A stretch of DNA of 64,000 nucleotides from Photobacterium lutimaris (GCF_003025555.1 NZ_PYMH01000011.1:111021-175020), one strand, 5' to 3'; positions 43,747-53,181 are shown, counted from the first letter of the stretch. Translations and numbers: made by a program. Notes: generated from the sequence alone by a model not told the origin.

Positions 43747-44178
43747 ATAGGCTCCTTGGCAAGTAATCAGAATGCAGACAGAGATGATCAGTGTTGGCAA
43801 TGATAGTAACGGTGATTAATGGCTATAAGCAAATTAGCGCCGCTCAGAGTCGGGCGAATGACGTTAAAAACGGTCAAAGCTTGTTCATTTTTGTGCTCGG
43901 TAGCACTATCTTGCACGAATAACGACATTCACCTTCTCATTCTGAATTGAGTTTTGATACATTAGAGCAAAGTTAAGTCCATAATGAATGTTGTAAACGA
44001 CTTCACTGAAGGGCTGTCGTTGGCTTTTTAATTTGCACTTTATTGTCATAGTGTCATGTCAGTCTGTGATAAAAAGTGCAAAGCTAAGTAGTTGAGGTTA
44101 CACACTGGCTTGCCAGAGGGTGTAATCCAGATGTTGATTTGCCCGGTCATGGGTTACAAGTAAATTCAGAGTGTTCAT
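43747..44178. other. Divergent region cysZ / zipA with a long-spaced inverted repeat
   Basis: No gene is supported. A perfect 10-bp inverted repeat TTTGCACTTT (44032-44041) / AAAGTGCAAA (44073-44082) is separated by 31 bases and lies about 100 bases before zipA. A smaller dyad AACGAC / GTCGTT followed by GGCTTTTT lies at 43997-44030. Either could be a leader structure or an operator pair. Confidence 0.4.
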
Positions 44179-45354
44179 ATGCAGGAATTGCGTCTGGTTC
44201 TTATTATTGTCGGTGCGCTCGCTATAGCAGGGTTGTTGCTCCACGGATTGTGGAGTAGTCGGAAGGAAAAGCCTGCAAAATTTGGTGAGAAGCCACTGGG
44301 TAAGTTGAACAAGGCTTCCCGAGATTCGGAAGGTTTTGATAAGGATGGTGTAGGTAGTGTCAGGGTCGTCGGCTCTGAAAATGTGCCAGCGGAAGCGCCT
44401 CGTCAGGAAAGGAAAGAGCCAGAATTGCACTTTGGTGCGAAGCTGGAGGCTGATCCGTTATTGGACGGACAAGCTAAAGCGGCTCCTGTGCCAGAGGTCA
44501 AGAACACGCCGATGGAAGAGCCCACGGCTGAAAAAGTGGCAGCACCTGCGACTACAGATAACCTTGCGCCAGCTGAACCACAAGCCGTGAAACAAGAACA
44601 GATTAAGCAGCAGCCTAGCATTAAGGCCGCTGAAAAAGTCGAGCCTGTATTAAATGTGGAAACGGCTGAGCATGTAACTTTCGATGAAAGCGCCTCGATT
44701 GAGTCCATCGAAAGTTCTCAGCAAGCTGCCCAGCACACGCCTAGCGTAAATGGGGCAGAACCGGCTATTGCAACCTCGGAGCCAACAAGCGTTGCTGAAA
44801 CGGTTGCCTCCGTAGAAACAGCTAAAAGCGCTGAAATAGCAGAGCCAGCGGTGTTTGAACCAACGGTTGAACCTATCTTAGACGTCGAAGAGACATTGCC
44901 GGTTGAGCAGCCCGAGCTGCCGCCAGTGGAAGCCGAAGTGCTTCCTCCCGACTACTTGGTATTGAACGTTCATTCTCGTAACGGTGAGATGTTCCGTGGC
45001 AGCCGATTATTTAATGCCTTTGAGCAGAACCACCTGATTTTTGGTGAAAACTCAGTTTATCACCGGCATGTCGATGCGGTAGGTACTGGACCCGCTATCT
45101 TTAGCGTAACCAATATGGTTCATCCGGCTCACTTCCCTGAAGGTGGCAGTGATAGTTTCGAGACTCCAGGAGTGGCGTTCTACTTGATGCTACCGGCTGA
45201 GGTTGGCCGAGCGGATCAGAACTTCAACTTGATGCTACAAACTGTTCAGCGTATTGCTGATAGCCTTGGTGGTGATGTGCTTGATCATGAACGTAATCTG
45301 ATCACTCCGCACCGGATCAGCGGCTATCGTGATAAGGCGCAACGCTATAGCTAG
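44179..45354 (+). CDS. zipA: Cell division protein ZipA
   Basis: ZipA tethers FtsZ to the inner membrane at the division site. The 391-residue protein has an N-terminal membrane anchor (LVLIIVGALAIAGLLLHGLW), a basic stretch, a long acidic and proline-rich unstructured linker (about 60-245), and the C-terminal FtsZ-binding domain (DYLVLNVHSRNGEMFRGSRLFNAFEQN, GVAFYLMLP). The place before ligA is as in E. coli. Confidence 0.95.
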   Translation: MQELRLVLIIVGALAIAGLLLHGLWSSRKEKPAKFGEKPLGKLNKASRDSEGFDKDGVGSVRVVGSENVPAEAPRQERKEPELHFGAKLEADPLLDGQAKAAPVPEVKNTPMEEPTAEKVAAPATTDNLAPAEPQAVKQEQIKQQPSIKAAEKVEPVLNVETAEHVTFDESASIESIESSQQAAQHTPSVNGAEPAIATSEPTSVAETVASVETAKSAEIAEPAVFEPTVEPILDVEETLPVEQPELPPVEAEVLPPDYLVLNVHSRNGEMFRGSRLFNAFEQNHLIFGENSVYHRHVDAVGTGPAIFSVTNMVHPAHFPEGGSDSFETPGVAFYLMLPAEVGRADQNFNLMLQTVQRIADSLGGDVLDHERNLITPHRISGYRDKAQRYS

Positions 45355-45393
45355 CAATTAGTTATAGTCACATTGAGCGGAACGAATACAAAT

Positions 45394-45436
45394 TGGCCCC
45401 TTTATACGTCTTGGTATAAGGGGCCTTGTTTTTTAT
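45394..45436 (+). terminator. Terminator between zipA and ligA
   Basis: A 13-bp stem GGCCCCTTTATAC / GTATAAGGGGCC with a small loop and a T-rich tail. It suggests that ligA has its own promoter or that this is a partial stop. Confidence 0.87.
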
Positions 45437-45498
45437 ATCCTTTTTTTCTAGCTAACCCCCAGAGGGTAAAGCGACTTGGTATTAGAACAGGTACATAT

Positions 45499-47514
45499 AT
45501 GAGCCACGACATTCAGCAGCAGCTCAATGAGTTGCGTGAACTTCTCGCCTATCACGGTCACCGCTATTACGTAGAAGACAACCCGGAAATTCCGGATGTA
45601 GAATACGACCGGATGATGCAGCAGTTGCTGGCGATTGAGGCCGAAAACCCAGCGTTGGTAAGCGTGGACTCCCCAAGTCAGCGAGTCGGTGGCAAGCCGC
45701 TTGATGGATTTACCCAGATCACCCATGAAATTCCGATGCTGTCGCTCGACAATGCATTCAATGATGACGATCTTCATGCGTTTGAAAAGCGAATGCTCGA
45801 TCGCTTGCTGTCGGTATCCTCGTTGACCTACTGTTGTGAGCCGAAACTGGATGGCTTGGCGGTGAGTTTGATGTATGAAAATGGCGTATTGATCCAAGCG
45901 GCGACCCGAGGTGATGGGTCGACGGGGGAGAATATTACAGAAAATGTTCGTACGATTCGTTCTATACCGTTGAAACTTCGCGGTGAAGGCTGGCCGGCGC
46001 GTCTTGAGGTACGCGGCGAAGTATTCATGCCGAAAAAAGGTTTTGAAGCGCTGAATCAAAAAGCGTTGAAGAAAGGTGAAAAGACCTTCGCCAATCCGCG
46101 TAATGCAGCCGCAGGCAGCCTGCGCCAGTTGGATTCAAAGATCACCGCCACTCGTCCTTTGAGTTTCTATGCCTATTCCGTGGGCGTGGTCGAAGGGCTG
46201 GTTCTGGCGCCAAGCCAGTATGAACGCTTGGTTCAGCTTAAAGGGTGGGGCCTGCCGATGTGCCCTGAGATCCGCCAATTGGCCAGCATGGATGAAGTGA
46301 TCACTTACCATCAGATGATAGGTGATAAACGTGAAGCCCTGCCTTATGAAATTGACGGTGTAGTGATCAAGATTGATGATGTTGTGCTTCAGCAGCAGCT
46401 TGGTTTTGTAGCTCGCGCCCCACGCTGGGCAATTGCCTACAAGTTTCCGGCACAGGAAGAGCTCACCACATTGAAAAACGTCGAGTTCCAAGTGGGGCGA
46501 ACCGGTGCGATTACCCCGGTGGCAAAACTGGAGCCCGTTTTTGTCGGTGGCGTGACGGTCAGTAATGCAACGCTGCACAATGCTGATGAAATTTCTCGCC
46601 TGGGCGTCATGGTTGGCGATACGGTGGTGATCCGCCGTGCTGGTGATGTGATCCCACAGATAGCCTCAGTGATTGAATCCCGCCGTCCTGCTGATGCGAC
46701 GCCGATTGTTTTTCCTGAGTCTTGCCCAGTGTGTAATTCAAAAGTTGAACGAGTTGAAGGTGAGGCGGTGGCTCGTTGCTCAGGCGGTCTTTTCTGCCAG
46801 GCACAGCGCAAAGAAGCCTTGAAGCACTTTGTTTCCCGAAAAGCACTGGATGTTGATGGCTGCGGTGAAAAGATCATCGAGCAGCTAGTTGATCGCGAGA
46901 TGGTAGCTACGCCAGCCGACTTATTCAAGCTATCGGCTGGCGTGGTGACTGTATTGGAAAGAATGGGACCGAAGTCAGCCCAGAAATTGGTTGATTCCTT
47001 GTCTTCTTCTAAGCTCACCACACTGTCGCGTTTCTTGTATTCACTGGGGATCCGCGAAGTCGGTGAAGCGACAGCAGCTAACTTGGCCGCACACTTTGAA
47101 ACCTTGCCCGCTATTGAGTCGGCGAGCAAAGAGCAGTTGATCGAAGTCTCCGATGTCGGTGAAATCGTCGCGGCCCATGTCTACAACTTTTTCCGGGAAG
47201 AGCACAACCTGGCTGTGATCAAGGATCTCATCGAGGTTGGTATTCACTGGCCAGCGATAGAAAAACGTGCGGATGATGTTGAATTACCCCTAGAAGGAAA
47301 AATTGTTGTGTTGACGGGGAGTTTGTCGCAGTTGTCGCGCTCGGAGGCCAAAGCAGCATTGCAAAACCTGGGGGCCAAGGTCACAGGCAGTGTATCTAAG
47401 AAGACGGATTTGCTGGTTGCTGGTGAAGCTGCAGGGTCAAAACTCACTAAAGCTCAAGAACTTGGTATCGAAGTTTGGGATGAGCAACAGCTTGTTGACT
47501 TCATGGCCCGTTAA
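45499..47514 (+). CDS. ligA: NAD-dependent DNA ligase
   Basis: LigA seals nicks in replication and repair using NAD+. The 671-residue protein has domain Ia (HRYYVEDNPEIPDVEYD), the adenylation lysine in EPKLDGLAVSL, an OB fold, a four-cysteine zinc finger (CPVCNSKVERVEGEAVARC and a later Cys pair), helix-hairpin-helix repeats and a C-terminal BRCT domain (GKIVVLTGSLSQLSR). The ATG at 45499 is the family start; the open frame upstream lies in the terminator. Confidence 0.97.
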   Translation: MSHDIQQQLNELRELLAYHGHRYYVEDNPEIPDVEYDRMMQQLLAIEAENPALVSVDSPSQRVGGKPLDGFTQITHEIPMLSLDNAFNDDDLHAFEKRMLDRLLSVSSLTYCCEPKLDGLAVSLMYENGVLIQAATRGDGSTGENITENVRTIRSIPLKLRGEGWPARLEVRGEVFMPKKGFEALNQKALKKGEKTFANPRNAAAGSLRQLDSKITATRPLSFYAYSVGVVEGLVLAPSQYERLVQLKGWGLPMCPEIRQLASMDEVITYHQMIGDKREALPYEIDGVVIKIDDVVLQQQLGFVARAPRWAIAYKFPAQEELTTLKNVEFQVGRTGAITPVAKLEPVFVGGVTVSNATLHNADEISRLGVMVGDTVVIRRAGDVIPQIASVIESRRPADATPIVFPESCPVCNSKVERVEGEAVARCSGGLFCQAQRKEALKHFVSRKALDVDGCGEKIIEQLVDREMVATPADLFKLSAGVVTVLERMGPKSAQKLVDSLSSSKLTTLSRFLYSLGIREVGEATAANLAAHFETLPAIESASKEQLIEVSDVGEIVAAHVYNFFREEHNLAVIKDLIEVGIHWPAIEKRADDVELPLEGKIVVLTGSLSQLSRSEAKAALQNLGAKVTGSVSKKTDLLVAGEAAGSKLTKAQELGIEVWDEQQLVDFMAR

Positions 47515-47552
47515 TTTCGTCAAAAAGTAATTTTTTAACGAAATTAACGTTT

Positions 47553-47592
47553 AACAGCTCTAAGGCTATGTCTTTAGAGCTGTTTTTTTTTA
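47553..47592 (+). terminator. Terminator after ligA
   Basis: Stem AACAGCTCTAA / TTAGAGCTGTT (11 bp) with a 10-base loop and eight T. Confidence 0.9.
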
Positions 47593-47795
47593 TTTCTTTT
47601 CATGCTTTGTTGTTATTTTTTGTCTCGAAGTTAATTGAGGTTTTTGAGAAGAAATTTGTCATCGTGAAAGAAAAGGATGCGGTAAAGTAGGTTGAGCAAT
47701 AAAACGCCATCTCGAGTAAATACTAGGTTTTATAGGACCTAAAGTTTTGATTTAATTGAATTTTTGCTATTGTTGCTTTAGGGTGTCATCAAGGG

Positions 47796-47809
47796 TTGAT
47801 CCGGATCAC
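47796..47809 (+). promoter_or_regulatory. FNR-like dyad upstream of the porin gene
   Basis: TTGATCCGGATCAC matches TTGAT-N4-ATCAA at 9 of 10 positions and contains the palindrome TGATCCGGATCA. It lies about 240 bases before the porin ATG. The centre CCGG is symmetric, so another dimeric regulator is also possible. The rest of 47593-48050 holds no gene. Confidence 0.5.
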
Positions 47810-47982
47810 TAATCTCCCTAAAGTTTGCAGTGAGTCATATTTTTTAAAGAATAAATTAAGTTCTGTTTGATGTTTTTTGTCATGAAAGTAGTCTTAGGGG
47901 TGAAGTTAGACAGCAGTTCAACTTAAAACGAAAAAATATGAATTGGTCAGGATATCTACCTGGCTAACATATCGGGAGAGTT

Positions 47983-48020
47983 ACTTGTTGCCCACGGCGG
48001 CCAACCTTTTGGGCACAAGT
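47983..48020 (+). promoter_or_regulatory. Hairpin in the porin mRNA leader
   Basis: ACTTGTTGCCCA and TGGGCACAAGT can pair around a 15-base loop. It ends 30 bases before the ATG. The leader is long, so the hairpin may protect the mRNA or be a site for small-RNA control. Confidence 0.55.
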
Positions 48021-48050
48021 AAACACAGCTAGTATTTTTAGGAGTTTTCC

Positions 48051-49100
48051 ATGGAAAAGATGTTCAAACGTTCTCTACTGGGTGCGGCTATTGCAATGAC
48101 CGCAGTTGCGGGTAACGCAAATGCAGCAATCGAACTTGCTGGAGAAAATGTTGTTCTTTACGGACAGGCAGCAGGTAACCTGCAGTACTGGAATGCTGAC
48201 GGCAAAGGTAAAGATAATAACGTTAACGTTGAAATCGAATCACGTATCGGTATTCGCGGCAAAGTAAGCTTTGACGCTATGTCGCCTGCTTTCATCTACC
48301 AGATGGAAACTGGCAATGCAGACAACGGCGGTGATGGTAACGGCGATGGCCTTGGCGCATTCGGTGGCCGTGATACTTATGTCGGTTTCGAATTTGACGG
48401 CATTGGCCAAATCAAATACGGTCGTCAGCTAGTTGCCGCTTACGATTACGTTGACTGGCCACACACAAACCCAGGTCTAGGTAATGTATTCGATTGGCAC
48501 AACGCCATTGACGCAGGTTTTGCTGACCGCGCCAACCACACTATCCGTTTCGACTCTGCTAACTGGGGCGGCGTGAAAGTTCAGGCGACGTTGAGCGGCA
48601 TGAATGAAACTACTGATGCTGTTGTTGCATCGGCTGCGGCAGGCTACACAGGCTCGAACTTTAACATTCACGCGGGTTACTACACGCAAGCTGATTACAA
48701 AGATTCTGCTGGTAATAAAGCTGGTGACATATCATATGCTATCGTTGGCGGTAGCTTGAATGTTGGCGACTTCACGTTCACTGCAGCGTATAAGCCTATG
48801 TGGAACGACCTTACAGACAACCAGCAGGATGCATACTCTGCCACTGCACAGTACATGGTTGACCAGACTTGGGTCTACAAAATCGGTTATGCAGCAACAA
48901 CTGACGTAGATAAAGCCGTAGACCGTGATGACAACGGCGTATTCACTAAGGATACAGCGTCTCAGGCAATCACTGGTCGTGTGATGTACTTGCTACCAAG
49001 CACAGCGATTTACTTCGACGTGCGTAACTACGACATGCTAGGTAACGACAAGAGCGCAGATGGTACTCGCTTCCTATTCGGTGCTGAATACTACTTCTAA
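48051..49100 (+). CDS. Outer-membrane porin (possible chitoporin)
   Basis: A 349-residue general-porin-type beta-barrel: signal peptide (cleavage near NANA-A), alternating strands, an acidic loop (TGNADNGGDGNGDGLG, about residues 84-99), PEFGGR-like GGRDTYVGFEFDGIGQIKYGRQ, and a C-terminal phenylalanine after aromatic residues (AEYYF) needed for barrel assembly. In V. cholerae the gene after the zipA-ligA region encodes chitoporin; the position suggests, but does not prove, chito-oligosaccharide uptake. Ribosome site TAGGAG is good and codon bias strong. Confidence 0.9.
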   Translation: MEKMFKRSLLGAAIAMTAVAGNANAAIELAGENVVLYGQAAGNLQYWNADGKGKDNNVNVEIESRIGIRGKVSFDAMSPAFIYQMETGNADNGGDGNGDGLGAFGGRDTYVGFEFDGIGQIKYGRQLVAAYDYVDWPHTNPGLGNVFDWHNAIDAGFADRANHTIRFDSANWGGVKVQATLSGMNETTDAVVASAAAGYTGSNFNIHAGYYTQADYKDSAGNKAGDISYAIVGGSLNVGDFTFTAAYKPMWNDLTDNQQDAYSATAQYMVDQTWVYKIGYAATTDVDKAVDRDDNGVFTKDTASQAITGRVMYLLPSTAIYFDVRNYDMLGNDKSADGTRFLFGAEYYF

Positions 49101-49175
49101 TCTTGTGTAACACAGGTTAGAGACATGATATTGCGGGCATCTTTCGGGATGCTCGCATTGCTTTAAGGGGTGCAT

Positions 49176-49838
49176 ATGAATACACAAATAAAGTCATGGC
49201 TAGCCATTGCGACGCTACTTGCCTCGGCCAGCTCGCAAGCTATGGTTAACGTCTCGTTTGAGCGTGATGTCGAATTGTTGGCTGTCAACGGTAAGGCATT
49301 AAGCGCATTCTCCACTGCACCTAGTAAGGTGGAGCTCGATAACGGCCCCAACCAACTGGTTGCACGGGTTTCCAAGCTTGTTTCATATAATGGTGAATTC
49401 AAGAAGTTTCTCACCTATCCGGTTGTTCTAACGTTTGATATTTCTGATGCCGATATTGATGTTAGTGCGGGCCGGGTAATCATTCGTGATGATCAGATCA
49501 AGGGGTTCGACAAAAAGCCGTCGCTGAAGGTGACAATGAACGGGCGTGCTTACACTGATTTTCACCAGGGCTTGCTGCCGAGGGGAACGGGGATTGTCCG
49601 TGACTATGAGCGTGAACTGTTAACCTATAACGTTGATAACGGGTTTGCGGTCGAGGAAAAAACACGACCGTCCATCAACTACCAATCCGCCACCGCAGTC
49701 ACGACCAGTAGTACTGTAGCTCAAGCAACCGAATCACCAGTGTCGGCAGGCAATGCATTGATTTTACTGCAAGCTGATTTCTTACGCCTTCCGGAGCAGC
49801 AAAGGGCCACATTTATTAAATGGGCGAATCAACAATAA
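49176..49838 (+). CDS. DUF2057 / YccT-like secreted protein
   Basis: A 220-residue protein with a signal peptide (cleavage near SSQA-M) and the DUF2057 pattern (VNVSFERDVELLAVNGK, NQLVARVSKLVSYNGE, PVVLTFDISDADI). The E. coli relative YccT (CsgI) is an inhibitor of curli formation; no curli genes are seen here, so the role may differ. It follows the porin by 75 bases with AAGGGGTG as ribosome site, which also shows six bases complementary to the C-run of the candidate small RNA. Confidence 0.87.
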   Translation: MNTQIKSWLAIATLLASASSQAMVNVSFERDVELLAVNGKALSAFSTAPSKVELDNGPNQLVARVSKLVSYNGEFKKFLTYPVVLTFDISDADIDVSAGRVIIRDDQIKGFDKKPSLKVTMNGRAYTDFHQGLLPRGTGIVRDYERELLTYNVDNGFAVEEKTRPSINYQSATAVTTSSTVAQATESPVSAGNALILLQADFLRLPEQQRATFIKWANQQ

Positions 49839-49846
49839 GAATTCGA

Positions 49847-49870
49847 TGGGAGTGGATTCTAGCCACTCCC
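49847..49870. terminator. Hairpin between convergent genes
   Basis: GGGAGTGG / CCACTCCC with a short loop between the YccT-like gene and the small secreted-protein gene. No T-run follows, so termination is uncertain. Confidence 0.5.
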
Positions 49871-49883
49871 ACAAGAGGGGCTG

Positions 49884-50084
49884 TTACTTTACAGTACCAT
49901 TCTTTTGCAGTTTGCAGATCATCAGTGGGGTATAATCCATTTTTCCATCCGGTAGTTGGCACTCAACCCAAGGTCCTGCTGCCGATGATGCCTTGGCTCC
50001 GCCAGAACTAGCACTTGAGTTAGCCATTGCATTACCTGACATAAATAAAAATGTGGCCATTGCTACAACAATTACACTTTTCAT
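49884..50084 (-). CDS. Small secreted protein of unknown function
   Basis: A 66-residue precursor with a signal peptide (MKSVIVVAMATFLFMSGNAMA), a Ser/Ala/Gly linker (NSSASSGGAKASSAAG) and two cysteines in the short mature end (VECQLPDGKMDY, MICKLQ). GAGGTTTAT precedes the ATG. I do not recognise the family; it is small enough to be missed by gene finders. Confidence 0.65.
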   Translation of the reverse strand: MKSVIVVAMATFLFMSGNAMANSSASSGGAKASSAAGPWVECQLPDGKMDYTPLMICKLQKNGTVK

Positions 50085-50804
50085 ATAAACCTCAGTTATT
50101 CATTAGGTGAAAGAGAGCAAGCCATCCATTGCTTGAATTCAGATAATTAACTCCGTTGCTTATCACTTCAATTCAGTTTATGTATAGGACAAGGTAAAGG
50201 TCAAAAAAATTTCGAAAATTAACCTAAATTTATACAAAGAAATAAGTCTAACGCCTGTGTTTTACATTACCTTTATAAATCATGTGTTTATGTGTTGTCT
50301 TTATTGTGGGTAAAACCCGTGATAATAGGGGTTCTTATTTTTAAGGTGTGATTTTTTTTGTCGTTTTAATTTTATTTATTCGTTTGTTTGGCTGGGAGAG
50401 TATTTTTATTAAGTAAATTAACAAGGAAAAATAATAGTCAATTCATACTCTTTCGCTTGTTAAATAAAGTTTCTGAAAACTGTATGTTATTTTGTATTTG
50501 TTTTTTCTTAGAAATACCAGAGCCCCTGTTTTGTCATTAGTGATAGCAGAACCTTAAGGTTATGAAGTTTTGCACTCCTTTCTTTACCATTGTGTCTGCA
50601 TTTGTTTGCCAAGAGGCATGTGACCCGTCACGCTTATGGTCAGGATCGATAGAAGCGACACCTTGAGGCGAGCTTACAGCCTATTGAACTACGCGAAAGA
50701 GATAAGATTGTAGATTTGCTTAACAATGATAGAATATCAGCCATATTTTTTTGCAGTGGCACGCTTTCGGTGCTGCTGCTCCTTCATAAACTAGGTAATG
50801 TTCA
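50085..50804. other. AT-rich intergenic region before gltX
   Basis: 720 bases without a supported gene. The left part is very AT-rich. Near the right end a possible promoter (TTGTAG at 50708, TAGAAT at 50730, 16-base spacer) and a GC-rich hairpin in the leader (GCAGTGGCAC / GTGCTGCTGC, 50753-50779) precede gltX. Confidence 0.4.
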
Positions 50805-52229
50805 ATGACGGTTAAAACTCGCTTTGCACCGAGCCCAACAGGCTTTTTGCACGTTGGTGGTGCTCGTACGGCTCTATATTCTTGGTTGTTCGCTAAACAC
50901 ATGGGTGGCGAATTTGTTCTTCGTATCGAAGATACTGACCTTGAGCGCTCTACACAGGAAGCGATCGACGCCATTCTTGAGGGTATGGAGTGGTTGGGTC
51001 TGAATTGGGATGAAGGTCCTTACTACCAGACCAAACGTTTTGATCGTTATAACCAGCTTATTGACCAACTTCTTTCAGAAGACAAGGCATATAAGTGTTA
51101 CTGCCCGAAAGAGCTACTAGACGAGCTTCGTGAAGAGCAAATGGCTGCAGGTGTAAAACCTCGTTATGATGCAAACCATCCTAAAATTGTAGCGGCTAAC
51201 GCAGCAGCGACAGAAGACTCGCCGTTTGTTATTCGCTTCCGTAACCCGAAAGAGGGTACGGTGGTATTTAATGACCATGTACGTGGTCGTATTGAAATTG
51301 CCAACAGCGAGCTGGATGACCTTATCATTCGCCGTACAGATGGCAGCCCAACCTACAACTTCTGTGTGGTTGTTGATGACTGGGATATGGGTATTACCCA
51401 AGTTGTACGTGGTGAAGATCACATCAATAACACGCCTCGTCAGATCAACATCTATGAGGCACTGGGTGCACCTGTACCTGAGTTTGCCCACTGTGCAATG
51501 ATCCTGGGTGATGACGGTGCGAAACTGTCTAAGCGCCATGGTGCGGTAAGCGTGATGCAATACCGTGATGAAGGTTACTTGCCTCAGGCCCTTCTGAACT
51601 ACTTGGTTCGTCTGGGTTGGTCACACGGTGATCAGGAAATCTTCTCGCTGGAAGAGATGATCAAGCTATTTAGCCTTGATTCAATCAGCAAGTCTGCCTC
51701 TGCATTCAATACCGACAAGCTGTTGTGGTTGAACAACCACTACATCAAGACGGCTGAACCAGAGTACGTTGCAGAGTACCTGCAGTGGCACTTAGATCAG
51801 AAAGAAATTGCGATTACAGACGGCCCAGCAATCACTGACGTGATTAAGTTGGTGGGTGAGCGTTGTAATACGCTGATTGAACTAGCTGAGCAGTCACGTT
51901 ACTTCTACCAGGACTTCAGCGAGTTTGAAGCTGGTGCGGCGAAGAAGCACCTACGCCCAGTAGCTAAAGGTGCGCTTGAACTGGCGCTGGCAAAAGTTGA
52001 AGCACTTGAAGAGTGGACGACTGAAAACCTTCACAATGTGATTAAAGAAACCTGTGAAGAGTTGGAACTTGGTATGGGTAAAGTGGGTATGCCATTACGC
52101 GTATCGGTTACCGGTCAAGGTCAGTCACCATCGGTTGATGCTGTTATGCAGCTGATTGGTAAAGAGCGCGTAGCGGCTCGTATCAAGATGGCGTTGGCAT
52201 TTATCGCAGAGCGTGAAGCAAACAGCTAA
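50805..52229 (+). CDS. gltX: Glutamate-tRNA ligase
   Basis: GltX charges tRNA-Glu. The 474-residue class I synthetase has the HIGH-type motif in PSPTGFLHVGGARTA, the KMSKS-type motif as AKLSKRHG, and the glutamate-binding region EDTDLERS. No strong ribosome site is visible before the ATG (TAGGTAATGTTCA). A terminator and a tRNA gene follow. Confidence 0.97.
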   Translation: MTVKTRFAPSPTGFLHVGGARTALYSWLFAKHMGGEFVLRIEDTDLERSTQEAIDAILEGMEWLGLNWDEGPYYQTKRFDRYNQLIDQLLSEDKAYKCYCPKELLDELREEQMAAGVKPRYDANHPKIVAANAAATEDSPFVIRFRNPKEGTVVFNDHVRGRIEIANSELDDLIIRRTDGSPTYNFCVVVDDWDMGITQVVRGEDHINNTPRQINIYEALGAPVPEFAHCAMILGDDGAKLSKRHGAVSVMQYRDEGYLPQALLNYLVRLGWSHGDQEIFSLEEMIKLFSLDSISKSASAFNTDKLLWLNNHYIKTAEPEYVAEYLQWHLDQKEIAITDGPAITDVIKLVGERCNTLIELAEQSRYFYQDFSEFEAGAAKKHLRPVAKGALELALAKVEALEEWTTENLHNVIKETCEELELGMGKVGMPLRVSVTGQGQSPSVDAVMQLIGKERVAARIKMALAFIAEREANS

Positions 52230-52252
52230 GCTTTTTTACTTATACAAATAAT

Positions 52253-52284
52253 AAACGGAAGGGCTATTGCCCTTCCGTTTTTCT
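52253..52284 (+). terminator. Terminator after gltX
   Basis: Twelve-base stem AAACGGAAGGGC / GCCCTTCCGTTT with a TATT loop and T tail. Confidence 0.9.
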
Positions 52285-52376
52285 TTGTGCCGTATAGGGC
52301 TGCTGTGACTGTATGAGAGTTGATGTGACGTCAATCACGAAATTACCTCTTAGATTACATTGTGAGTTTGATTCTA

Positions 52377-52405
52377 TTGACATGATTTAACTAAGTTTTT
52401 ATTAT
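52377..52405 (+). promoter_or_regulatory. Promoter of the tRNA-Ala gene
   Basis: A perfect TTGACA at 52377-52382 and TATTAT at 52400-52405 with 17 bases between, about 15 bases before the mature tRNA start. Confidence 0.8.
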
Positions 52406-52419
52406 CATTTGCACAATTT

Positions 52420-52495
52420 GGGGCTATAGCTCAGCTGGGAGAGCGCTTCGCTGGCAGCGAAGAGGTCTGCGGTTCGATCCCGCATAGCTCCACCA
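52420..52495 (+). tRNA. tRNA-Ala(GGC)
   Basis: 76 bases with full cloverleaf: acceptor GGGGCTA / TAGCTCC, D arm GCTCAGCTGGGAGAGC, anticodon stem CTTCG / CGAAG with loop CTGGCAG (anticodon GGC, reads GCC), T arm GCGGTTCGATCCCGC, and encoded CCA. Confidence 0.97.
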
Positions 52496-52500
52496 AATTT

Positions 52501-52528
52501 AAAACCTCGCTTCGGCGGGGTTTTTCGT
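52501..52528 (+). terminator. Terminator after tRNA-Ala
   Basis: AAAACCTCGC-TTCG-GCGGGGTTTT hairpin (with G-U pairs) followed by T. Confidence 0.85.
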
Positions 52529-52677
52529 TTTTAGCTCTATTTAGCTTTTCTGCTTATCCCGTCGGTGGTTCCGCCGTCCTTTCAACGATCTTTCATGTGA
52601 ATTAACGCCATCTGACCTTTTTCACCAAAGTGTGTTGCTGTAGTTTTGGCTCTTTATTTTAAACGGTGTTTTTTATT

Positions 52678-53181
52678 ATGGGTGAAAACCAGCTTTATCG
52701 AGGTGTACTTGTTGTCTGTGTGCTTTCTTGCTCTGCTACAGCCGTAGCTGCTAATACGAAAGATTCCCAGTCATTTGTCGGGATAGGAGTAACAGATGGG
52801 ACAAAATATGAATCGCCATTGGAATTTGAACCGGTATTTCGCCTAGGGGCAATCTTTGATGACACACATCGTTTTACCGCGAATTACTCCCATGGTTTTT
52901 CATCGGGCGTAACAAGTGTTCATTTTGCATATGATTATCTCTACCCGTTTACCGATAGCGGAAACTGGCAGGTTTTTGGTGGTGGTAGCCTAGGGTATAA
53001 ATTTGGCTTGCATGACAAAAATGACTGGACCTTTGGTGGGCAAACCGGCATTCGTTACCGTTACAGCGCTGAGACCAGTGTTGACGTCGGCTACCGGGTG
53101 TTCGATACGCTTGATGATTGGAAAGAGTATGAATTGGGGCAACTGGGTAATTTGTATATCAGTATAGATTTTACTATGTAG
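52678..53181 (+). CDS. Outer-membrane beta-barrel-like protein
   Basis: A 167-residue secreted protein: signal peptide (VLVVCVLSCSATAVAA) and a chain of amphipathic strands (RLGAIFDDTHRFTANYSHGF, VFGGGSLGYKFGL, GIRYRYSAETSVDVGYRVF) typical of a small eight-stranded barrel. No enzyme motif such as that of PagL is evident. The ATG at 52678 is chosen; four upstream codons from a GTG are possible and the ribosome site is weak. It is single. Confidence 0.68.
   Translation: MGENQLYRGVLVVCVLSCSATAVAANTKDSQSFVGIGVTDGTKYESPLEFEPVFRLGAIFDDTHRFTANYSHGFSSGVTSVHFAYDYLYPFTDSGNWQVFGGGSLGYKFGLHDKNDWTFGGQTGIRYRYSAETSVDVGYRVFDTLDDWKEYELGQLGNLYISIDFTM

Noticed and set aside
50640..50710. Possible transposase fragment upstream of gltX
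   Set aside because: Reading all frames gave short open stretches without recognisable motifs.
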